Source: an uncultured Prevotellaceae bacterium
Lineage (GTDB): Bacteria; Bacteroidota; Bacteroidia; Bacteroidales; Bacteroidaceae
Direction of reading: 5' to 3'
Assembly (NCBI GenBank): GCA_947168045.1
Contig: CAMVKN010000002.1
Location: forward strand, 1-64,000
Length of the DNA stretch: 64,000 nucleotides
Of the stretch, positions 43,150-50,403 are shown piece by piece (the stretch's first letter is position 1; each line of letters starts with the position of its first letter). The notes under the pieces were generated by a model. It made no database searches and was not told the DNA's origin. It saw nothing but the letters and a program-made list of their open reading frames with translations. The translations under genes and the position numbers were made by a program.

Positions 43150-44427
43150 TTATCTCCGCGAGCCACCAAAGCCGCCACGTGAGCCGCCACCGTGCGAGCC
43201 ACCTGCAGAGCCTCCACCGAAGGAACCGCCACTACGCGAGCCACCTGCAGAGCCTCCACCGAAGGAACCGCCACTGCGCGAGCCGCCTACTGAGCCTCCA
43301 CCGAAGGAACCGCCACTGCGCGAGCCGCCGACAGAACCACCGCCGAAGGAACCGCCACTGCGCGAGCCGCCTACTGAGCCTCCACCGAAGGAGCCACCAC
43401 CGCGCGAGCCGCCTACAGAGCCACCACCGAAGGAACCGTCACTGCGTGTACTGCCACCGGTAGAACCACCGCGCCACGAACCTGTGGAACGACTGCCTCC
43501 GAAGCTGCCACCAGTGTTGAAGCCACCACGGTTGCCGTTGTCATAGCCTCCACCACGGTTGCCGTTGTCATAGCCGCCACCACGGTTGCTGTTGTCGAAG
43601 CCGCCGCCACGGTTGTTGTTGTCAAAGCCTCCGCCACGGTTGCCGTTGTCAAAGCCTCCGCCACGGTTGTTGTTGTCAAAGCCTCCGCCACGGTTGCTGT
43701 TGTCGAAGCCGCCGCCACGGTTATTGTTGTCGAAACCGCCGCCACGGTTATTGTTGTCAAAGCCTCCGCCACGGTTGCCGTTTCCAAAGCCGCCACGGTT
43801 GCCGTTGTCGAAGCCGCCGCCACGGTTACCGTTTCCGAAGCCGCCACGGTTGCCGCCAGTGATGTGGGTCGAGCTGGGATGTCCGCCTGAGCGATAGTCG
43901 CCACGATCCCATCCGCTGCGCATGCCGAAGTGGTTGTCGCGTGTGATATGTCCCGGGCGATAGAAGTCACGCCGTCCCTCATAGAAGCTACGGTTGTTAT
44001 TCATGCGCCAGCTGTGACCGCCACGGTAGGTGGCATAGAAGTGGGGACGCCCGAAGTAGAAGTAGTCGCGATGCGGGTAGCGGGCATAGATGCCGAAGTG
44101 CCAGTAGCCACGCTCCCAGAACAACGGGCGGTAGAAATAGTGGGCTGCACGATACAGGTCCCACTGCCATGAGAACAGGATATAGCTCAGGTCGAGGTTA
44201 CGGCGCTCCCAGTAGGGACCGAACACATCGTACTGACTGGTGACTCCCATCAGGTAGTCGAGGTTGATCTCGTATGCAGCCTCGTACTGAGCATCGGTCA
44301 GATTCAGCTCGTAGGCCATCTTGTCGGTGAGGAAGAGGGCCTCCTCACGAGCCTGCTCGTAAGACATGGCGCTGGCGTTCACTGCTATCGTCAGGAAGGC
44401 CATCAGGGTCAACATCATCTTCTTCAT
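43150..44427 (-). CDS. Secreted Gly/Arg/Asn-rich repeat protein
   Basis: A 425-residue protein. It has a signal peptide (LTLMAFLTIAVNASA), a folded part to about 185 (YEQAREEALFLTDKMAYELN, ELNLTDAQYEAAYEINLDYL) with many aromatic residues, then about fourteen copies of a 7-9-residue unit RGGGFDNNN, and finally six copies of a 15-residue unit built on GGSFGGGSVGGSRSG. The repeats are nearly identical in DNA (27-bp and 45-bp units), so length changes between strains are likely. It is divergent from the peptide transporter, sharing an inverted-repeat control region. Function is unknown; low-complexity tails of this kind can bind surfaces or RNA. Confidence 0.82.
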   Translation of the reverse strand: MKKMMLTLMAFLTIAVNASAMSYEQAREEALFLTDKMAYELNLTDAQYEAAYEINLDYLMGVTSQYDVFGPYWERRNLDLSYILFSWQWDLYRAAHYFYRPLFWERGYWHFGIYARYPHRDYFYFGRPHFYATYRGGHSWRMNNNRSFYEGRRDFYRPGHITRDNHFGMRSGWDRGDYRSGGHPSSTHITGGNRGGFGNGNRGGGFDNGNRGGFGNGNRGGGFDNNNRGGGFDNNNRGGGFDNSNRGGGFDNNNRGGGFDNGNRGGGFDNNNRGGGFDNSNRGGGYDNGNRGGGYDNGNRGGFNTGGSFGGSRSTGSWRGGSTGGSTRSDGSFGGGSVGGSRGGGSFGGGSVGGSRSGGSFGGGSVGGSRSGGSFGGGSVGGSRSGGSFGGGSAGGSRSGGSFGGGSAGGSHGGGSRGGFGGSRR

Positions 44428-44474
44428 AGTGGTATGGTTTTAATGGTTTGACATGTTTTTTATTCTTTCTGATG

Positions 44475-44506
44475 CAAAAGTAGTGCCTTTTTCTGGTCCC
44501 CACAAA
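44475..44506 (-). promoter_or_regulatory. Promoter for the Gly-rich protein
   Basis: Minus strand TTTG at 44503-44506, 20 bases, TACTTTTG at 44475-44482. Confidence 0.85.
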
Positions 44507-44536
44507 GGATTTTCCCTAATTTAGTGGGGAAAATCC
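44507..44536. promoter_or_regulatory. Perfect inverted repeat in a divergent control region, possible operator
   Basis: GGATTTTCCC (44507-44516) and GGGAAAATCC (44527-44536) are exact complements 10 bases apart. The left arm abuts the -33 box of the Gly-rich gene and the right arm abuts the -33 position of the transporter gene. Confidence 0.65.
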
Positions 44537-44559
44537 CTACAAGTAAGAAAAATAATTTG

Positions 44560-44567
44560 TACCTTTG
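44560..44567 (+). promoter_or_regulatory. -7 element for the peptide transporter
   Basis: TACCTTTG, 83 bases before the ATG. No TTTG at -33; that position lies next to the inverted repeat, which would suit an activator-dependent promoter. Confidence 0.65.
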
Positions 44568-44650
44568 CACCGTTCTTAACAAACACACCCCGCACACGCG
44601 CAATCAATAATATATTAAAAGGCAAACATAACCAATAAATCATACTAATC

Positions 44651-46186
44651 ATGTTCGAGAACCAACCTAAAGGACTTTTCGCGTTGGCTTTGGCCAACAC
44701 TGGCGAGCGCTTCGGTTACTACACCATGCTTGCCGTCTTTGCACTCTTCCTCAGGGCGAACTACGGACTGTCGGCTGGCATGGCCGGCACCATCTACAGC
44801 TCGTTCCTGATGTTTGTTTACTTCTTCCCGCTCTTCGGCGGGATGCTGGCTGACAAGTTCGGCTTCGGGCGCATGGTCACCACGGGCATCATCATCATGT
44901 TCGTGGGCTATCTGCTGCTGTCCATCCCTCTGGGCGGCGACACCGTGGCGCTCGTCGTCATGCTGGCAGCCCTGCTGCTCATCGGCTTCGGCACAGGTCT
45001 TTTCAAGGGCAACCTGCAAGTAATGGTGGGCGACCTCTACAACGACCCGAAGTATGCTGACAAGCGCGATGCCGGCTTCTCTATCTTCTACATGGCCATC
45101 AACATCGGTGCGCTTTTCGCCCCCACGGCAGCCATTAAGATTAAAGAGTGGGCCGAGACATCGCTGGGCTATACGAGCAACGACGCCTACCACTTCTCGT
45201 TTGCCGTTGCCTGCGCCTCGCTTATCCTCTCCATCGCCATCTACTACATCTTCCGCAGCACCTTCCGCCATGTGGAGGGTGGCAAGAAGAAGGCCGACTC
45301 AGCCAAGGCCACTGCAGCCGCAGAGCCAGAACTGACGAAAGAAGAGACGAAACAGCGCATCGTGGCACTGTGCATGGTGTTCGCCGTGGTCATCTTCTTC
45401 TGGATGGCCTTCCACCAGAACGGCCTGTCACTGACCTACTTCGCCGACGAGTTCACCAGCCATACCGTCAGCGGCATGCAGAGCATGGCCTTCGACGTGT
45501 GGAACCTGGTGCTCATCATCCTCATCGTCTACGGTGGCTTTGCCGTGTTCCAGAGCAAGACGCAGAAGGGCCGTGGCATCGCTGCCGGTGTCATCATCGC
45601 CGCCGTGGCACTGCTGGTGTGGAAGTACACACGTCTGCAGGGTGAGCTGGGCATCACAGCGCCCATCTTCCAGCAGTTCAACCCCTTCTACGTGGTGGCC
45701 CTGACGCCCGTGTCAATGGCTATCTTCGGCTACCTCTCAGCCAAGGGGAAGGAGCCTTCAGCCCCCCGCAAGATTGCCTACGGCATGATTGTGGCCGCCG
45801 CTGCCTATGCCCTCATGGCCTTTGGCTCGATGGGCCTGCCCATGCCTGAGACGGAGATGGTGAACGGCGAGCCTGTGGCCAAGCACATGGCTGACGTAAC
45901 GCCCAACCTGCTCATCGGCACTTACCTCATCCTGACCTTTGGCGAACTGTTGCTCTCGCCCATGGGCATCAGCTTCGTATCGAAGGTGGCACCGCCAAAG
46001 TACAAGGGCATGATGATGGGCGGCTGGTTTGTGGCCACCGCCATCGGCAACCAGCTCGTCGTCGTCGGCGGCCTGCTCTGGGGTGCCGTTCCCCTGTGGG
46101 TCTGCTGGAGCGTATTCCTCGTCATCTGCCTCATCGCCGCTGTGTTCATGTTTGCCATGATGAAACGGCTGGAGAAGGTCTGTTAG
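44651..46186 (+). CDS. Proton-dependent oligopeptide transporter (POT/PTR2)
   Basis: A 511-residue inner-membrane protein of the POT family within the major facilitator superfamily: ANTGERFGYYTM carries the ExxERFxYY-like proton-coupling motif in helix 1 (E19-Y24), then FPLFGGMLADKFGFGRMVTTG, GTGLFKGNLQVMVG, and RDAGFSIFYMAINIGALFAP (PTR2 signature). Takes up di- and tripeptides with protons. Its stop codon is followed directly by a heptamer array. Confidence 0.94.
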   Translation: MFENQPKGLFALALANTGERFGYYTMLAVFALFLRANYGLSAGMAGTIYSSFLMFVYFFPLFGGMLADKFGFGRMVTTGIIIMFVGYLLLSIPLGGDTVALVVMLAALLLIGFGTGLFKGNLQVMVGDLYNDPKYADKRDAGFSIFYMAINIGALFAPTAAIKIKEWAETSLGYTSNDAYHFSFAVACASLILSIAIYYIFRSTFRHVEGGKKKADSAKATAAAEPELTKEETKQRIVALCMVFAVVIFFWMAFHQNGLSLTYFADEFTSHTVSGMQSMAFDVWNLVLIILIVYGGFAVFQSKTQKGRGIAAGVIIAAVALLVWKYTRLQGELGITAPIFQQFNPFYVVALTPVSMAIFGYLSAKGKEPSAPRKIAYGMIVAAAAYALMAFGSMGLPMPETEMVNGEPVAKHMADVTPNLLIGTYLILTFGELLLSPMGISFVSKVAPPKYKGMMMGGWFVATAIGNQLVVVGGLLWGAVPLWVCWSVFLVICLIAAVFMFAMMKRLEKVC

Positions 46187-46325
46187 ATTTGAGGTTTGAG
46201 AGTTGAGATTTGAGGTTTGAGAGTTGAGATTTGAAATTTATGAAGAAAGTCTTGCTTTTTGTACTGCTGTTCACAGGCATACAACTGACTATCAAATCTC
46301 AAATCTCAAACCTCAAATCTCAAAT
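46187..46325. repeat. Heptamer arrays flanking and entering a gene start, with 21-bp higher order
   Basis: 46187-46235 holds seven heptamers in the order ATTTGAG, GTTTGAG, AGTTGAG, then the same three again, then ATTTGAA: a 21-bp unit twice over. 46291-46325 holds five heptamers of the opposite strand (CTCAAAT type) inside the coding sequence. The two arrays can pair, putting the ATG at 46240 and the signal-peptide codons in a loop of about 55 bases. Confidence 0.92.
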
Positions 46326-47208
46326 CATAGTAGAGCTGAACTGCGAGAATCTGTTCGACACCCGACATGACGAAGGCAAGGAGGACCTGGAGTTCACGCT
46401 TGAGGGCACTCGGCGCTGGAGCCGTACACGCTACTGGCGTAAGCTGAACGCCATTGGACAGGAACTGCTCTCTTGCAGCGATGAGCTGCCTGCACTGGTG
46501 GCACTCATCGAGATAGAAAACGACACGGTGTTGCACGACCTGACACGCCGCTCGCTGCTGCGCAATGCCGGCTACCACTATCTGATGACTTGCTCGCCTG
46601 ATGTGCGCGGCATCGACGTAGGGCTGCTTTATCAACCCGCCCGCTTCCGCCCCATCTGCTATGACGAATTAGAGGTGCCTACCCTACCCGACATGCGCCC
46701 TACCCGCAACATCCTCTATGTAAAGGGTGAGACACAACGCGGCGACACCTTGCATATCTTTGTAGTTCACGCTCCCAGCCGCTATGGCGGAGAGTTGGAG
46801 ACCCGCCCCCACCGACAGCAGGTCATCAGCACAATGAGAGAAACGCTCGACACGCTGCAGCTGCGGAATGTCATCGTGACGGGCGACTTTAACGACTATG
46901 CCGAAAGTGCATCCATCCAGGCACTTACCAGGCTGGGCCTGGTCAACGTCAGCAGTCAGGCCAAAGGTGCTGGCGGACGCGCGCACGGCACCTATCGATA
47001 CCGCGGCGAGTGGCACTCGCTGGACCATATCCTTCTGTCGCCAGCTTTGGCTGAAAGGACGGACAGCATCTACATCAACGATGCCACCTTCCTCCTGGAG
47101 CCAGAAAACACCTACGGCGGCTGGAAGCCCCGCCGCACCTATAACGGCTACAAGTACCAACGGGGCTACAGTGACCACCTGCCATTAGTGCTCAGGCTGA
47201 AGCTTTGA
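46240..47208 (+). CDS. Secreted endonuclease/exonuclease/phosphatase family protein
   Basis: About 322 residues. A hydrophobic signal segment (KKVLLFVLLFTGIQL) is followed by IKSQISNLKSQI, encoded by a heptamer repeat, then the EEP domain: IVELNCENLFDTRHDE, ALIEIEND (metal Glu), VIVTGDFNDYAES, and GYSDHLPLVLRL. The TTG at 46231 is in frame, but ATG 46240 gives a proper signal peptide. The repeat sits where cleavage would occur. Its fold suggests nuclease or phosphodiesterase activity outside the cytoplasm. Confidence 0.87.
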   Translation: MKKVLLFVLLFTGIQLTIKSQISNLKSQIIVELNCENLFDTRHDEGKEDLEFTLEGTRRWSRTRYWRKLNAIGQELLSCSDELPALVALIEIENDTVLHDLTRRSLLRNAGYHYLMTCSPDVRGIDVGLLYQPARFRPICYDELEVPTLPDMRPTRNILYVKGETQRGDTLHIFVVHAPSRYGGELETRPHRQQVISTMRETLDTLQLRNVIVTGDFNDYAESASIQALTRLGLVNVSSQAKGAGGRAHGTYRYRGEWHSLDHILLSPALAERTDSIYINDATFLLEPENTYGGWKPRRTYNGYKYQRGYSDHLPLVLRLKL

Positions 47209-47222
47209 AGCCAGAAGAAACC

Positions 47223-47260
47223 ATAATGGCCACCATCCCGTAAGGAATAGTGACCATTAT
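47223..47260. terminator. Hairpin between convergent EEP and rng genes
   Basis: ATAATGGCCAC pairs with GTGACCATTAT with one mismatch across a 16-base loop. No T-run, so a terminator role is uncertain. Confidence 0.4.
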
Positions 47261-47283
47261 GCGTAGTTGCGAGGCGTAAGCTG

Positions 47284-48861
47284 CTATTTGCTCACCTCGT
47301 TCTCTTCTTGCATGTCGATGAACTGGCGCTTCGAGTCGTAGAACTCATACTGCAGGAATGCCAGCTTCTGACTGGGAACGACACGTATGCCCAGTCCGTA
47401 CTTCATCTGCCACTGGCGCTTCATAGACCAGACACCCTGGTTGATGAAGGCAGCCACGTAGGGATGAACGTGCAGCGAGAAACGCTTGATGCCTATCTTG
47501 TTGACGAGACAGTCAATCTTGCTCTCTAATTGGTCGGTAAACAGGATGCTCGACTTGATTTTGCCCGTACCGTGGCAGGTGGGACAGCTTTCTTCCACAG
47601 CCACATCCATGGCTGGGCGCACACGCTGCCGGGTAATCTGCATCAGTCCGAACTTACTGAGGGGCAAGATGTTGTGCCGAGCGCGGTCTTTCTTCATGTT
47701 CTCACACATGCGCTCGTAGAGCATCTGCCGGTCCTCGGCCAGATTCATGTCGATGAAGTCAACGACGATGATGCCTCCCATGTCGCGCAGCCTGAGCTGG
47801 CGTGCCAGCTCGTCGGCGGCACCGAGGTTGGTCTCCAGTGCGTTGGCCTCCTGTCCGTTTTCTTTCTTTATTCGCGTTCCGCTGTTCACGTCCACCACGT
47901 GCATGGCCTCTGTGTGCTCGATGATGAGGTAGGCACCCCGCTTATAGTTGACGGTACGTCCGAAGCCTGACTTCAACTGCTTCGTGACGCTGAAATTGTC
48001 AAAGATGGGAACGTTGCCGTTGTAGAGCTTGACTATCTCGGTCTTCTCAGGTGCAATCATGCCGACATAGTCGCGTATCTGCTTGTGGATTTCGGCGTCG
48101 TTCACAAAGATTCCGTCATAGGTGGGGTTGAAGAGGTCGCGCAACAGTGCCACGGCGCGTGTCTCTTCCTCAAAGACGAGCTTTGGTGGTTGTGTGGCCT
48201 TCTGTACGGCCATGATGGTGTTCTCCCATCGGCTCAGCAGTGTCTTGAGTTCCTGGTCGAGCTCAGCAGCGCGCTTGCCCTCGGCCACGGTACGCACAAT
48301 GACGCCAAAGTTCTTTGGCTTCATGCTCTGCACCAGCTGCTTCAGGCGTGAGCGTTCCTCGCCACGCTTGATCTTGCTCGATACTGACACCTTGTCGCCA
48401 AAGGGGATGAGCACCATGTAGCGCCCTGCGAAGCTCAGCTCACAGGTCAGGCGCGGCCCCTTGGTGTTGATGGGCTCCTTGACCACCTGTACCATCACCT
48501 CCTGACCCACCTTGACGTAGTTCTGAATGGTACCGTCCTTGGGCAGGTCGGGCTGGCGTGTGGCCTTCTGGATGGGATAGAGACGTTTGCGGTCGCTCTG
48601 TACCTGCTTGAGGTACTTCTCGAAAGAGCTAAACTGTAGTCCCATGTCAAGATAGTGCAGGAAGGCGTCTTTCTCGCTTCCCACATCGACAAAGCAAGCA
48701 TTCAGTCCGGGCATGAGCTTCCGCACGCGGCCCAGATAGATGTTCCCCACGGCGAAAGAAGCCTCGCGCGGCTCATTCTGATATTCCACCAGGCTCTTGT
48801 CTTCAAGCAGCGCAATGGAAATCTCCTTGGGTTGCACATCAATGATTACTTCGCTTGTCAT
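47284..48861 (-). CDS. rng: Ribonuclease G/E family endoribonuclease
   Basis: A 525-residue single-strand endoribonuclease acting in rRNA maturation and mRNA decay. Seen: S1-like N-terminal part (GNIYLGRVRKLMPGLNACFVD, then GSEKDAFLHYLDM), DNFSVTKQLKSGFGRTVNYK, the catalytic Asp pair region MGGIIVVDFIDMNL, and the zinc-link CPTCHGTGK. Length fits RNase G rather than the longer RNase E. It lies downstream of hup and a 29-residue basic protein. Confidence 0.95.
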   Translation of the reverse strand: MTSEVIIDVQPKEISIALLEDKSLVEYQNEPREASFAVGNIYLGRVRKLMPGLNACFVDVGSEKDAFLHYLDMGLQFSSFEKYLKQVQSDRKRLYPIQKATRQPDLPKDGTIQNYVKVGQEVMVQVVKEPINTKGPRLTCELSFAGRYMVLIPFGDKVSVSSKIKRGEERSRLKQLVQSMKPKNFGVIVRTVAEGKRAAELDQELKTLLSRWENTIMAVQKATQPPKLVFEEETRAVALLRDLFNPTYDGIFVNDAEIHKQIRDYVGMIAPEKTEIVKLYNGNVPIFDNFSVTKQLKSGFGRTVNYKRGAYLIIEHTEAMHVVDVNSGTRIKKENGQEANALETNLGAADELARQLRLRDMGGIIVVDFIDMNLAEDRQMLYERMCENMKKDRARHNILPLSKFGLMQITRQRVRPAMDVAVEESCPTCHGTGKIKSSILFTDQLESKIDCLVNKIGIKRFSLHVHPYVAAFINQGVWSMKRQWQMKYGLGIRVVPSQKLAFLQYEFYDSKRQFIDMQEENEVSK

Positions 48862-48978
48862 GTTCTCTCTTGAGCTTTACTTAGATTGAGTTAAAACAAT
48901 AAGAAAAGGAGCCATGCCCGTGCAGCATAACACTGCGTTCAGGCTGCGCTCCTTTCATCTTCTGTTGTCCGCCTCAGC

Positions 48979-49068
48979 TTACTTGCTCTTGTGGCGGTTC
49001 TTGCGCAGACGCTTTTTGCGCTTGTGCGTGGCCATCTTGTGGCCCTTCTTTTTCTTTCCGTTAGGCAT
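48979..49068 (-). CDS. 29-residue Lys/Arg-rich protein, possible ribosomal or COX24-like peptide
   Basis: The reading MPNGKKKKGHKMATHKRKKR followed by LRKNRHKSK and TAA is almost entirely basic. It lies between the HU gene (37 bases) and rng (117 bases). Short basic proteins of this look occur at this place in Bacteroidetes and resemble the AURKAIP1/COX24 (mS38/bS22-type) ribosomal peptide motif. The assignment is from memory of the family and the composition; association with the small ribosomal subunit is inference. Confidence 0.75.
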   Translation of the reverse strand: MPNGKKKKGHKMATHKRKKRLRKNRHKSK

Positions 49069-49105
49069 TGTTGAAATAATTTTATTGAATGAATATCTGT
49101 GTTAA

Positions 49106-49399
49106 TTAATTCTCGCTGTTGCTCTGGCCCATCTTCTCAATGAAGCTCTTGCAGGGCTTGAAAGCCGGCAGATCGTGAGCCTCGATGACGAGAGTGGTGT
49201 TCTTTGAGATGTTACGAGCGGTCTTCTTTGCACGGTGCTTGACGATGAAGCTGCCGAAGCCACGCAGGTAAACGTTCTCTTTGTTTACGGCCAAACTGGT
49301 GCGTATCTCGTCCATGAAGGCCTCAATGGTTGTTGCCACATCAGGCTTTGCGACGCCTGTACGCTGGGCAATTGAGTTGACTATTTCTGCCTTTGTCAT
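49106..49399 (-). CDS. HU/IHF-type nucleoid protein
   Basis: A 97-residue histone-like protein: MTKAEIVNSIAQRTGVAKPD, IEAFMDEIRTSLAVNKENVY, LRGFGSFIVKHRAKKTARNI, and PAFKPCKSFIEKM. It binds and bends DNA as a dimer. The frame opens to 49456, but MTKAEI is the standard start. It is followed by a tiny basic gene and rng. Confidence 0.95.
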   Translation of the reverse strand: MTKAEIVNSIAQRTGVAKPDVATTIEAFMDEIRTSLAVNKENVYLRGFGSFIVKHRAKKTARNISKNTTLVIEAHDLPAFKPCKSFIEKMGQSNSEN

Positions 49400-49443
49400 A
49401 GTGATTTTCTTTAATGTTTTTACAGTCGTTTTCTTTGGGACTG

Positions 49444-49451
49444 CAAAGATA
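49444..49451 (-). promoter_or_regulatory. -7 element for the HU gene
   Basis: TATCTTTG on the minus strand, 44 bases before the ATG; no good TTTG upstream. Confidence 0.55.
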
Positions 49452-49522
49452 CTCATTTTCAGTGGGATATAAAAATTTTTTTGTTCCTTTTTTCAAAAAA
49501 ACTTGTTTTTACTGCCTTTTGC

Positions 49523-50227
49523 TCATGCTTTTTCTTCAAAATAGCTTACCAACAGGCGCCTTGCCTCGTCGCCGTTGTTGACAATGTCGTTCACCACGTG
49601 CCCCTTTTCCAGAAGCACCACACGGGTAGAGATGTCGATGGTATGTTGCAGGTTATGACTGCTCAGCAGGATGGTAGCACCGGTCTGCTGGTTGTATTCG
49701 GTGAGCAGACGCTTGAGGATGTTCTGGCTGCTGGGGTCGAGGAAGTTGAAGGGCTCGTCGAGGATGACCAGCCTGGGCTGGCGGATGAGCGTGGCAATGA
49801 TGCCCACCTTCTGCTTGTTACCTGCCGAGAGGTTGCGTATGAGTTTCTTCTGCCCCAGCACCTCGCCACCGGCAAAGTGCTCGAACTGCTTCAGACGCTC
49901 GTCCACTTCGGCTTGGGGCATGCCGCTGAGCTTGGCCAAGAAGGCGAAATACTCCTCAGGAGTGAGATAGTCGATGAGGAAACTCTCGTCAATATGTGCC
50001 GCGGTAGACTGTTTCCAGTCTTCTGACAGCGAGGGGTCGATGCCATCAATCAGCACCCGGCCGTTGTCGGCCTGCAGCAGGTCGAGCATCAGGCGGAAGA
50101 GTGTGGTCTTTCCGGCACCATTGTTTCCCACAAGGCCCAGCAGGTCGCCGTCGTTGATTTGCAGCGAGGGAATGTCACAGGCCGTCGTCTCACCGAAAGA
50201 TTTCTTCAGGTTCTGTATCTCTATCAT
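49523..50227 (-). CDS. ABC transporter ATP-binding protein, orphan
   Basis: A 234-residue ATPase: Walker A GNNGAGKTT, signature LSAGNKQKVG, Walker B LVILDEPFNFLDP, and SSHNLQHTI for the H-loop. This matches ATPases of Bacteroidetes ABC-2-type export systems. No permease gene is adjacent on either side, so its partner must lie elsewhere or be missing. Confidence 0.92.
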   Translation of the reverse strand: MIEIQNLKKSFGETTACDIPSLQINDGDLLGLVGNNGAGKTTLFRLMLDLLQADNGRVLIDGIDPSLSEDWKQSTAAHIDESFLIDYLTPEEYFAFLAKLSGMPQAEVDERLKQFEHFAGGEVLGQKKLIRNLSAGNKQKVGIIATLIRQPRLVILDEPFNFLDPSSQNILKRLLTEYNQQTGATILLSSHNLQHTIDISTRVVLLEKGHVVNDIVNNGDEARRLLVSYFEEKA

Positions 50228-50251
50228 GGTCGTATGCTGTTAAAACGGCTG

Positions 50252-50259
50252 CAAATTTA
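50252..50259 (-). promoter_or_regulatory. -7 element for the ABC ATPase
   Basis: TAAATTTG on the minus strand, 24 bases before the ATG. The nearest TTG is only 16 bases upstream. Confidence 0.45.
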
Positions 50260-50353
50260 AGAAAAAAAAACGAGACAACACAGCTGTCGCCATATAAATA
50301 AAATTAAAGAGCCATTATTTCTTTGACAGGGGGGTGATTTATAGGCAAATAAA

Positions 50354-50384
50354 TTTGCGGAATGGAAGTTTTTTCGTACTTTTG
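50354..50384 (+). promoter_or_regulatory. Promoter for the AAA-ATPase/nuclease gene
   Basis: TTTG at 50354-50357, 19 bases, TACTTTTG at 50377-50384; ATG 19 bases later at 50404. Confidence 0.85.
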
Positions 50385-50403
50385 CGGTGTAAACAGCAAT
50401 GCT

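Noticed and set aside
49523..50227. Complete ABC transporter operon
   Set aside because: Neighbouring genes are HU and an AAA-ATPase/nuclease; no permease frame is adjacent, so only the ATPase can be called.
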